From assembly GCF_014805625.2 (NCBI RefSeq), contig NW_023998439.1, forward strand, positions 1,327,999 through 1,391,998: DNA of 64,000 nt, read 5' to 3'. A program made the translations under genes and the position numbers. Position 1 is the first letter of the stretch; each line of letters opens with the position of its first letter. Of the stretch, positions 47,886-59,818 are shown one piece after another. Source of the stretch: Glossina fuscipes (taxonomy: Eukaryota > Arthropoda > Insecta > Diptera > Glossinidae). Under the pieces are notes generated by a model. The model made no database searches. It was not told the origin of the DNA and saw only the letters and a program-made list of their open reading frames with translations.

Positions 47886-48687
47886 ATCAAAAAGAGAGAG
47901 AGGGAGAGAAAGAGAGAGTACCTTTCGTTTATTATCATTCTATATAAATCGGTAAGTTATTATTAATGTACTAAATGTGAATTGTTTATTATATAGAATT
48001 ATATAATTTTCAACAAATTTGTTTTTCAAGATTTTCTTTTACATAATAATAATTTAATTTGCAAATTTTTATGCATTGCATTCGTTAATGCAGATTCATT
48101 ACATAATTTCTCTTAAGGGTCATTTCATATGAATAGAATAATTAATATACATCAACAAGCAAGGCGTACATAGTTTTATAGAGTTTAGTTTTAGTTTCGA
48201 CGACAAATTTATTACCAACTATTTAATTGAACAAGTTCTTCTCTTTCTTTCTATTGAGAATACTTTTTTCTTTCAGACACGAAAATTACTTGAGAAACAA
48301 TAAACAAAATAAAGAATTTTTATGTTCGATATAATTTTTTTTGTACAAAAAAGACAATGATAATAAAATATAACAACAAAAAACAAGTTGACGAGATATT
48401 TAACAATTATTATGACAGATTATAAATTGTGTGAACGTTATTTTTTTTTAATAACAAATTACAAAATTAGCTTAATTTACACTTAAAATATTATTATTAA
48501 ACATGCCCTCTTAACTGGGCACTATATATCTTAAAGCACCTTAAACATTTAAGAATGATTTTAATATGAATGACTGATTTTTTTTTCTTGCATTTGCTTT
48601 AATTTTAAATGATATAAATATATATAACAATTATAATAATACGCATAAGAAAAATACAGAGATACAGATAATTGGATGAATTAATTT
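47886..48687. other. Convergent 3' ends of the ZAD gene and CenB1A
   Basis: An 802-base gap between two stop codons in tail-to-tail orientation. It holds a short GA-rich run at about 47890-47918 and the AATAAA pair. The two 3' UTRs may overlap. Confidence 0.7.
48299..48314 (+). terminator. Polyadenylation signals of the ZAD zinc-finger gene
   Basis: Two AATAAA hexamers (48299-48304 and 48309-48314), about 415 bases past the stop codon and before the convergent CenB1A gene ends. Position and pairing fit, but the DNA is AT-rich. Confidence 0.45.
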
Positions 48688-51600
48688 TTAATCGGAATTG
48701 GTCATGGAAGAACGTTGAGATTCCAAGGTGTTGGAATCGTTACGATTGCGTAGCATACGCGGCTGGCTAGAGGCAAAGTTGGAAAAGTCTTTCATAACAT
48801 CTTTATATGTTTCGTCTTCACCGTTGCCTTCATCGCTGAGGCCAATCTCATCGTTAAGACGCGTTAAACGTAAACTAAACAAATATATTAAATACATTTT
48901 ATTATTAAACTTTCATTTACGCAAGCATAATTTACATTGACGTACGTACAGTGTAACAATATCAGCATTACGTTGATCGACTGCTATATCCAAAGGTTTC
49001 TTACCATCGTTCGCCTCTATATCATATTTGGCTTTATGTTTCAAAAGTAAATACACCTGAGCTATATAACCTTTCGATGTAGATATATGCAAAGCACTAA
49101 GACCGTTCACGTCCACACTGTCAATAGGTATTCCATTCAATAGCAAATACTCGCAGGCCATAACAGAACCCTTGTATATGTTTATTAAATAAAATTTGAC
49201 ATTGGAATTGAACTATTTTCAACTTACCGATAATACCGCCTGATGTAAATAAGTACGATTTTGATCTTCCGAATTTCGCCAATTCTTATCGGCTCCCAAA
49301 GCGAACGCCATACACATAACCGGCAAATTATGGGCAGCTGAAGCTTTATATAACATAAGATTTGCATCTAATTTATTAAAAAGTGCTTCATCGATAATTT
49401 CCGGTTCATTTTCGCCGTCTGTTGATTCCTGATCAGAACCTAATATGCCTGGTGCTTCATAAGTTTCCAAGCTTAATTCGTCTCCAATTATCAATAAGTC
49501 TTCCCGTGAAATACTTAAAGACATTGATGGTATATTAAGAGATTCGTCGTCTTCATCTTCATCGTTTATAGGATCGTCGGAAGATTTTGAACTGGAGCGC
49601 TGACGTTTTCGACGTCTAAATTTTTTAACTGCCCACTTTCGCGGAGCACCTAAAGAAAGTGTTGCTCTCTTACTGATATCATTACTAGCGCTATCTATAG
49701 AGAGCACCTCTGCAGTCTCGCTCGATAATAGATCATTTGGCTTTGGCATTGGACACGCGAAACGTTTCTCCACATATTTAGCTTTGATCCAAGCTTCCCT
49801 AACGGTAATATCGCAATTTTCTGTAGCCGCTTTCAGTTCGCAATTTTCACCAATTCGGGCTTCATAAATCCGATTGACAACCTCGTTACCCAATTCCATC
49901 ATAACTTTAATATTTTCAGTTTCCCAAGCGTCTAAGGTTAGAGATCGCACTTTACTGTAGTGTACGCCCAAACTCCGATGAACACCAGAACATTCTATGC
50001 ATAAAGTAATCCCTAAATTAATGGAAGCCCAGCGTGGATCCGAACCACGGCAATCACAGCATACTGCGTTACCCGGAATTTTCAGGAATTGCTCCCAGTG
50101 TCTATAAGAAAGAAATAAATGATGATCGCGTGCCTCTGCTTAAGCACACATAGTTAACAAACATACACTTTTCTTTTGGCATTTAACGGATTCGTATTTA
50201 ACGAAGACTGGGGTCGGGAATGTTGACTATCATGTTGTATGGCCGCGCCTATACTCCTCTGTAAAGCCGATATCCACATGGCTAGCAAATCAGCTGAATC
50301 AGCTTGCAATATATGAGACCTACGACATATGAAATGATGAGCATTTTTCTTTTCACGATTTCAATTATTATTATTAATCTTACTTCGCGGGTGATATAAC
50401 TTCAAAACAAAAACGGCGATCACCATCGTTAACTGGTCGGACGGTGCAAATACGTAAATCTTCTTCCATCACGGAGAATGAGTCCTCGTTACAGCGTTTT
50501 CTGCAATTCGAATCCAAATCACTTCAGCGTTACAGAACACACACAATCACATAAGACAAATCAAATCAACAATAGACACAAAACATACAAAATACAAATT
50601 CAAAAGTTGAACATAAGCCAAACGAAAAAATTGATGATAATAATTTTATTATTTCATTTTATTTTATTTTATTTTATTTTATTAATATAAAATTCAAATA
50701 CAAAGGACAATCACGCTGCTCACATACGTATAAAGAAAACAACAGACCAGAGTAAGTTTTTTTTCGGGATAATAAAATTCATCAAGTATATTTAATATTT
50801 AATTTAAAATTTGAAAGCGCAATAATATTCTACTAAACTCACCTGTACACTAATTGGTTATCGCTGAGATAGAACCAACGACGGCACCAAGTCTTAAATC
50901 CTTTCGATTTCTTTTTGAATAAATAACCCTCGATCTTATTCGAAGCACTGTTCGTGTTCGAGTCATTGAAACTATTTACACTCATGTGACGATTTTGCAT
51001 CGCCTTCTCCAGCTGCTGATATTCGCAACGCATTGCATTCAAATCTTCGGTAATAGTTTTAAAAAAAATATCAAAATCGTTGCACAAATCGAAACCTTGA
51101 TGATAATAGGTGACGCACGCTTGATAGTAATCGAGTAACTGAAGGGAAGAAAAAATTTCAATAATATTTAAGTAAGGATTGACAGGAAGTAAAGATTTTT
51201 CGTTCATCGTTTACTTTCTCACATATATGTTTATAAAATATAAACAACAAAAAGTTAGCTTGAAAGGAATTTTTTTTTTTTTTTTTTTTTCGAATTGAAG
51301 TTATGGCTACTTATAGAACAAAACGGAATAAAAAACTACAAAGTAAAATTCGATACGTTTACTCCGTTTGCTACATCCTATGTCGCTTGTGATAAAGGGT
51401 ATATTCAGTTGGTGCGGACATATGGAACGCTCTGAAGGTCTTTCACTATACTTATCGATACAAAATCATTTTCTGTTCTGTTCGTTTGTCTGTTCATCGG
51501 CCTATACATGTATTTTTGTGTTCAAGCTGCAAGTCGCAATTTCTGAGATATTTCGATTACATTTGGACCTTGGGCCTGGAACGAATGCTATTGAAAATGG

Positions 51601-54263
51601 TCCGGATTGGTGCACGCTTTCGAAAACTTTTAATTTTAAAACTTTCTCGGCAAAAGTAGCTAAGTGGTAATATTTCGGCATTGCAAATTGGTGTGAAAAG
51701 TTTGGATCGGTGGTGAGAATTTTTTGAGGCCTCTCCTACGGAATCGTTCCTACGAAAATGGAAACTTTTTATGGGAAAAAGTTCGAATTTCCAATATTTC
51801 ATGATCAAAATTAGCTCAAAATAGTAAATTGACAAAGAAATTTACCTTACTGAATTTGGACCACGTTGGTCCATCATTTCATGGATACCAGCGCATATAA
51901 AGATTCTTATAAGCCCTTTTTTAGCCCAAAAAAGGGAATTGTTTATTCTTTTGCGATGAAAATTTGTTTATGATAGTACTTAAATAAAAAAATTAGGTGG
52001 ACCTAATTGGAACCACATGGATCTATTTCTTGGCCTCATTCCATATAAGATGTGCCATGAGTAGGGTCTGAAAAAGGATTAATTTTTAAGATTTTATGAT
52101 GGAAATCAATGCATAGTAGGGTTTCAGCAAAAAAATTAACGGTAGGTAAACTTGAATAAAATATGTCTAACTTTTTTTTGGACTTCTGCGTACATATTGG
52201 CATTGTTACGAAACGCAAATTCATACTTTTTAGAGTAGTATTACCAAAAGGAGCGAATAGGTGAAGTAGTGTAGAGTATGTAATAGTTGACGTTGCCCGA
52301 CTTTAATGTTCTTACTTGTTTTTTACATACTTTTCTTTTCTAAATTTTAGGGCAAATGTGTTAGTTGTGTCTTTCTCAAGTACATTTATATATTGACATA
52401 TGTCAAAGGTAATTACAGTTTTTTAAAATTCATCGATAACGATAGAAACGCACAATCGTATTCAGTGATAAACAACATTTTTTTACTTGTTTAACAGCAT
52501 CGTTCAGCTAAGGTAGGAGTGCATTATTTTATCGTATGTAGAAGACGTGAGAAAGAAAGGACCATGTCTATTCTATTCTACTCTATTCTATTCTATGAAA
52601 AAAGTTGCAGAGGCTCGTTGCTGAATTTCAACCTATTGGAGAAGCTTTCAGATTTTTTCTACATAAAGATTTATGTGAGTTTGCTTGGCTTCAAAGAGAT
52701 AATTAAGGAGAAATAAAGCCGACAAAGTCAGATAATTCATATATATTCACGCCTACCATCTCAAATGATGCCGAATCAACAATTTCAGGATAGTAATCAG
52801 ACATTAATGCAATAAGTAGTAAAGCAATCATCGACCAATTATACGGCGACATGGAGAGCGTTCAGCTGGAAGTTACGCGAAAAATTCGCAAGTTATTTTT
52901 TTTGTGGCCCAAATCTGCCGATTGAACAAGTCATACAAAAAGGCATCTTGTTCGCTTTCTGAAAAACAACTCAATTGGGGCTGTTCGGACGCTGAGAAAA
53001 ATATAGCATTAGACATATCATAATAGACGAAAATCGTCATAGGAACAGACGCAGTGCCCATATTTATTGAATTACTTTTCACACCGCACCACTGCAAGCG
53101 CAGGCTTTGGCTAACATAGTTGGGGATTTTCCGGCCTGTAGACATGTCCTGAGTAACAATGAAAGTTTAACAATAGCGTTATATCAATTTTTCCTTAAAA
53201 GGCCAATATTCTCTCTCCTGGGAAAGATATCTATGTAGATATCTATACATGTAATTATTAGAATTTGAATATATAGGTAAAGTGTCAATCAGATGTTGGC
53301 GTTTAGAAGTGTGTCGAAAATCAAGTTATGTTTCAAGCAATGTCTACTTTAGTTATATCGCAAGACATATTCTAATTTCTGCCAATTTTTTTGAAACAGA
53401 TTTGGAAGACGCTTCAAAAATTAGTTCAAATCAAATATTTTAAGAATATTTTCAGTCGTTTAGGATAATTATTCTATCTGTTGTTATCATTGTCCCCACA
53501 ATAATGATGGTCGCGTTGTATTTTGTAGAGGATACAAGTCAATATTCGTAACATGTATATGTATGACAAAGACGACGCGGTACGAGGGGTAACAAGTCAG
53601 TTTTGCCGCCAAATGTAACGGGCTTCCCTATGAAAAAGTTCAATGAGAAAAGCGGACTTAATGCGAACATTTTGCATATTTGAAACATGAAAAGATCTTA
53701 AGCAACACTTACCGTTGATAATATTGAAGGTACTTTACGCGACTGTACCAATGTTATGTAGTTGACATAGTCTAAGGCTGTGTGTTGGAAACAAGATTTA
53801 GTTGCTGATAAAATATTGGCCGCTTCCTGTACTTCCTGTGTACGATTTTTACTCGCCTAAACACATTAGAGAACACGAAACACAAAAACATACACATACA
53901 TAATGTAAGTAAGTGTTGAAGCATGCATATAAATTAAATAAAATAAACATTAAATTTTTTTTTTTTTTTTTTGTATATTGATTCATACTTGGAATTGCAC
54001 ACACCCATGCATACACATTCACACTTGCATTCGTCATGTTTTTTAATTTAGAAGAACATACTTGAGCATTTTTTATTAGTGCATTATCATAGCCTTCGGA
54101 TACTTTTAGGAAATGTCCTTTATAATCTTTCACTTGATTAATATCATCCTTAACGAAGACAGATAAATTTTTTAATACCGTACGAGTGGCTTGATCCAAT
54201 AGAATGGTATGAAATTTATTCATTTCCTATAAAAAGAATAAACAAATGAAATTACATACATGC

Positions 54264-54300
<37 letters not shown>

Positions 54301-56507
54301 TATATAATAGATAACTAAAAATGAGTGTACAAGCAAATAATCACACATTATACATGCATATATACATGCATGCATGAATGTAAATCGATTCTCTTTAAGA
54401 AAATAAACAAACCTGAAAACAATGTATCAGCTTTCCCAAGGCATTATGAGCATTTTTATTATCAGCAAAATGCTGTTGTAAATCCCACAGAGACATTGCA
54501 AATGCACTACAAAAACAATCAAGCAACTAATTTTTAAAGGATTATGAAACAAAATTCAAATCTGTTTACCTTTGATTTTTGACATACTCTTTGCCTGAGT
54601 CAACAGCAATATTGCACAATTTGATGATTTTATCTAAACGCTGCTCCAAATGTTCGATATCGGTTTCTTCTTTAGAGATGAATTGTCTGCACGTTAAGAA
54701 GAAAGAAGTGGATATGAATAATAATTAAAAATCTTTAATCCTATCTTAAATGCATGCTAGGGAGAAAGTCTTTAAATTCTTTCTGCAGCAGTCAGTTTAT
54801 AGCTACACTCGTTCGTCGTTTTACGCGGCAGCAGAAATGGTGTTCAAAGAATGGTTTAAAGTGAGAAAGGCGAAAAACGAGATCCAAGAGCCATTAAGAC
54901 AAGGAACGAAAATACAAAAATGATGAAGATGAAAATATGAAAAGCGAATCCATACCGTGTAAGTCAACCAAAGGATTGAACAGAAAATACGAGCATTACA
55001 TTCATTACGATCGCGTAAAATGGAATAGAGTACAATACGAAGATTAATGATTCTGGTTCGCTCACTTTAAATGCAATTATAGTAAAAGACGTTTTAATTA
55101 GCAGAAAGAGCTTTTAATTAAAAATCCCCTTCTTTACTAGATAAGCATCCATCTAACTACTCCTATCCATACTGCAGATGATAGTCTGCATTGCGATTAT
55201 TATTAGTATTATTCCCACCACAGCGAGTATTAAGTTTGTCTCTCCCTTTCTTGCATCTAGGAAAAAATACATGTAGAACGTAATATACGATTCGCATAAA
55301 TGTATAGTTTAACATCTATCGCTACCATTTTGGGATACAATACATATTAGAGAAAAAAATTAATTCTCTTTTTCTTGCGTATAAATCGATTAAGTACTTA
55401 AAACTTAAGCGTTATATTCGGCGGGGGACGAATTTCGCATACTTACCACGCTTGGTCCACTTAAATTAATGTATTAAGCGGCCACCATAATTAAATTAAA
55501 ACTAACGCACTTTATCGCAGTCTACTCTCCAACTCCTTTCATTTGATACCTATATCGAAGGTATTTTTTAGAAGACATTTATCCACTAAGTCGTGACCTC
55601 TACTACACTTAATTTAGAGTTAACACACTTAGCTTAACGCACTCTACTCTCCAAGTCCTTTCATTTGATACCCATATCAATGAAAAAATTAGTTCACTAC
55701 ATCGTGATGTTCGAGATATTTTATTTGGAACTTAGCTTGTCGCATTCTACTCTACAAGTCCTTTTATTTGATACCCATATCAAAATAATTTTAAACATTC
55801 TGTCTTGTTTACCTTATGATAATTAAGCGTAAAACTTCAAAAAAATAAAAAAAAGAATATTTAATCACTTGCAACTTTGCAGTGGTATCGACGATTTTTT
55901 CCCAAAAAATGACTTTTATATCAAAAGTTATTAATTAATTCTTATATTGCGCTTAGAAATGTCGAGTAAAAGAAAAAGTAACTCATAGAATTCTAAATTT
56001 AAAAGATCTGCAGTAACTCTATATATAACCTTTTCCGCAATTTTACTCTTTCTCTGCTTTAGGAAAATCGATGTGATCTATAAGGTTATGTTGATTAAAT
56101 ACCATATGCCATGATTTGAATGGTTTATCAAGCTGTAATTTGCCTTGAAAGTATATTTTCTTATTCCTTATAATTGAGAATCAAAAACTAGAAAGTGATA
56201 ACAAAGCCAGGCATATCTTTCGATAAAAGTTATTAGTGCCTATCAAGCTTTACTCCGTTTCGATAATGTACTGACAATATTGAAAAAAAAAACATGAGAT
56301 TAACTTAGTTTAGTGTTCAATAGTGTTCTTCAGTTTAACTGTTAAAAACGAAACATTTTCGGTAATTGGTTTAATGTATCATATGCTTTAATTGCGGGAG
56401 TCAGTTAATCCATTATCTGCTTTGCGAACTTCATTTAGAAGTCAATCATCACACACTTTGCCGTCCGCAAAAATGAAATTTCAAGCAGAAAATTTCAACA
56501 TAAGGCA

Positions 56508-56549
<42 letters not shown>

Positions 56550-58099
56550 ATGTGTTTTAATTAGGACAATGAATGTTTGTATTGCTGCAATATTAACGCA
56601 GTAGAATAATCCGTTATGTTTTGCCGATTCGATTTGCCAAGTAATTTATCGTGGTTAATATCTAAGTCGTCTGAAATGTTTTTGTGTTGTTCGTGTTTCT
56701 TATAACACACATAATTTCCCAGATGAAGATACATTTTCGTGCAAGGCACATGAACTAGAAACATAGAGATAAATACACATATAAATTCATATAGTCGTAC
56801 GCTTGTATGCTCCCAAATGATGAATAAGTCTCTAAAAGTTGAAAGCGCTTAATAATTCACACAAACACTGACAGTATTCTTAATAAGAGAGACAATATTA
56901 GGTTTCATTTAAGCCGAATTATTTACACCCGCCATGTGATAGCATTTTCAACTCATATATATATTTCAAATGAAATATAGAGATATGTTCATGTTACATC
57001 AAAACGCGTATAGAGAGGAGGTGAAAGTGTTTTTACTAATTAGCATATCTGATCAATTTTCCCTAGTCAACGTAGTAGTAGATATGATTCCTTCATGAAT
57101 ACGGCCGAAAACCAAGATAATTTCAAAGATATATTAAAAATGACATACGTCATTAAATAGATATTATAATGACGTAACTAACTGACTAGCAAACACTGTT
57201 TGTCGAAATTAGTTACCTTATTTGTTTTATTCCCATCTTCATAAAAGGTGCCGTGACTTTGGCAAACAGAAATATAGAAAAACGCGCATACATCCATATG
57301 GACAAACATATGTACTCAATATGCATATAATTTATTACACTAAATGATGTTTTAGATATTATACGTCTAACGACAAGGTTAATATAATGTCTAGTGAGTT
57401 ACAGAAATTTTTTGCTACGAAGCATCCGTTGTTAGTAAGCATCAAAGTCATGGAAATACATAATCATGTTAAGTGTGAAGAGACAAAGAATTAAATTTGC
57501 GCACATTGTTGCCGCTATGTTTGCTATATAGACGGGAGAAAATTGTCATCAAATCTTTACAATGACCACGTAATTTATTCATAATCATGCTGCCATTAGG
57601 AACTAATACCTAGAATAATAATGACATGATAAATAGATAAGAAAATTTCAACAAAAATAAAAAATGAATTAACAAAATACCAAGTAAAAAAAAAAAATAT
57701 TGAAAATCCACATTCGCTTCAATGGGAGCCTTATAAAATAGATATGTGTGGTTTGGTAGAAATTACGCCTATTCTTAAGTAAGTTGACAATGTCTCAAAA
57801 CTAAACTTTATGGATGCTAAGAACTTTCACCATAGACAACCCTTATACATATTCCTACGGTATCAAAGTATGCAACAGCAAAAAGTTGCAAAATAGGGGC
57901 GTTGCTTGGTCATTACTTTGTCTGCCTGGATTAACTGCCTGTAGCTGCATTCCTATCGAAATAATAGTTATTAAAACTGTTTTTCTTTTCACAATTCATC
58001 TAACTACATAAAAATGTTTGACTGTTAAATAATTTTCGCAACTTACCTAAATCTAGGCGAATCCTTTAAACATTCCTCAAATTCTATAGTGGTTTTCAT
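48688..58099 (-). CDS. CenB1A: Centaurin beta 1A, ACAP-type Arf GTPase-activating protein
   Basis: An Arf6-directed GTPase activator that senses curved membranes and acts in endocytic recycling (known for the ACAP family). Exons on minus: 58099-58047, 54686-54570, 54506-54413, 54226-54062, 53856-53713, 51138-50843, 50500-50384, 50319-50167, 50101-49228, 49170-48950, 48874-48688. All are in phase, giving 806 residues. The BAR domain comes first (about 1-240; it opens FEECLKDSPRFR), then a PH domain (about 260-355, GYLFKKKSKGFKTWCRRWF). The ArfGAP zinc module has Cys394, 397, 414 and 417 spaced CX2CX16CX2C with the arginine finger at 422. A charged linker with RRRKRQR and acidic runs follows, then ankyrin repeats (about 620-745). 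At 50167 the donor GTATGT is preferred, since it keeps frame into VHWEQF. Confidence 0.95.
51139..53712. other. CenB1A intron with a dispersed repeat
   Basis: Its main content is a dispersed-repeat copy at about 51390-52322. The remainder is AT-rich, with no gene recognised. Confidence 0.8.
51390..52322 (+). repeat. Longest dispersed repeat copy, in a CenB1A intron
   Basis: It starts GATAAAGGGTATATTCAGTT, includes GTTCGTTTGTCTGTTCATCG and GCTATTGAAAATGGTCCG, repeats the motif of a GGACC block followed by CATATAAG or ATTTCATGG, and ends GTTCTTACTTGTTTT. At about 930 bases it is the best template of the family here. I see no coding capacity, so it is probably non-autonomous. Confidence 0.55.
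54687..58046. other. Long first intron of CenB1A
   Basis: It holds a threefold repeat at 55521-55783, a (TA)n tract near 56507-56540 and a (TA)-rich stretch, with no nested gene seen. Confidence 0.8.
55521..55783 (+). repeat. Threefold repeat of a 38-base motif
   Basis: TCTACTCTCCAAGTCCTTTC followed by ATTTGATACCCATATC occurs at 55521, 55643 and 55746. The motif TTTCATTTGATACCCATAT is one I know as common in fly dispersed repeats. Confidence 0.75.
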
Positions 58100-59589
58100 T
58101 GTTATATTTGATTGGCCGTAACACAAATTTTTCTCTTGATAAAACACTCGAGTTTGTTTAAATGATTTTATTCCTGTATCCCCGAAACGACTGGATGATT
58201 GATTTCATTTAGTATTAATTTTCAGCTGTTGCGCTTAATTATCCTGATAGCAATATATATATCCTCGAAAATTCCTTTGCTATTTAAATAAGATTCACTC
58301 TCTTAATTAACTCATACAGATATACAATCTCTTTTTACGAATATTTTCCAGCTTTTGCACTTGTAAACTTTACACATATTTTAAACTAAAACTTTTTCTT
58401 TTGGTTTTTTAAAAGTAATATGCAAAATTTGAGCTAGTTTTTTCCCAAAGTTATAATTTCTATAACGTTATATCTATAGATTTATAAATATTATATCAAA
58501 AAATGCTAACAAACTATTCTATTTCGCAAAAAAACACGCAACTTGTAATAAACATTAGAAACTATCTCGACGTACTCGTTTTCACACAGAGTTGCATTAA
58601 TCAAGTACTTTAAAAATTATCTTTTATTTTATGTGGGTAATTATACTTTTTTTTTAAGCATTAACAAAATTGATTTGACTTTGACTCGGTAAGAGATTTA
58701 TTCCCATAATAGAAAATATATATGGCGGGTTTTGAAAAATCACTTTTCTTCGGTGACTCAAATCGAAAGCAAAGAAAAACTGTTTCCTGACCTCGTACAA
58801 TATTGCAAGAGAGCTGAAGCAACTTTTTAGACTATCATTTGCAAAAGTGAATTTTGCGCATAATTTATAAAATGTAGAAAGTCAATAATTTTTTAAATTA
58901 ATGATGCATTTGCGTTAATCACTCTAGAACGTAAAAAGCGTTTACAGTAAAACGGGGAAAATAAAAGTACTACGGTTTTTTATACATTTTTCTGTAATGT
59001 TTAATTCATCTAACTTTATCTATTTCGTTGAAATATCGTAATAACATATCGTATTCACTTGTAAACTTTGCACAGCTTTAAATTTGTAATCATAAAAGTA
59101 AAATAAGTAAAGCTTTGGCAACCTTGCCTTTAATCATAATTCTTTTAATTTTTAAGAAGTTCTTAACTAAAATGCTAAAAGAGTTAAATATCGTAGAATT
59201 TGAAGTGAAAATTATGATTTATATAGTTCGCGAAATAAATTAATATTATCATGGAAGCAATAATAACATAATATATTAAAAAAAAACGAACAGGTGCACA
59301 CATTTGTAGTTGTCGGTGTAGAAAGAGAAGTAGTGAGCAATAGTAAAAGTGGTAAGGATCGAACACAGACAGAAAAAGGAGGCGTACAATAAATAATAAT
59401 TTTCAATAATGAAATGTTATTTTATAAACAAAACACGTACGATAGGGCATACAACTAATCACGCCAAATATTTTTAATTGCAAAAGTATTTTGTGTACTG
59501 GAGAATTCTGGTTCTTATATATATATGTATGTTCTTATGTGAAGTTCTTATATGCATATGTATGCATATGTTTGTATAATATATAAACA

Positions 59590-59621
<32 letters not shown>

Positions 59622-59818
59622 CATCTAAAGGGATTAGTACAACTATTGTTCTGGATTATATATTTTAACGTCTAGCGGAAACAAATCTACATTTTTCCTT
59701 TGTTCGTTCATGTTTAGTTACGGTATTCAGTCCATTCTTAAAAGGTCGTTACCCTTCATTACAACGCAGTATTGTGCTAATTGTTTGCATTTAAATCCGT
59801 CATATATCAAATTGTAGA
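58100..59818. other. Shared upstream region of CenB1A and Rassf
   Basis: The two genes start divergently 1.7 kb apart. The region is AT-rich with a (TA)n tract at about 59596-59621. Initiator-like strings such as TTCAGTC near 59728 occur, but I see no TATA box at a convincing distance. Confidence 0.65.
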
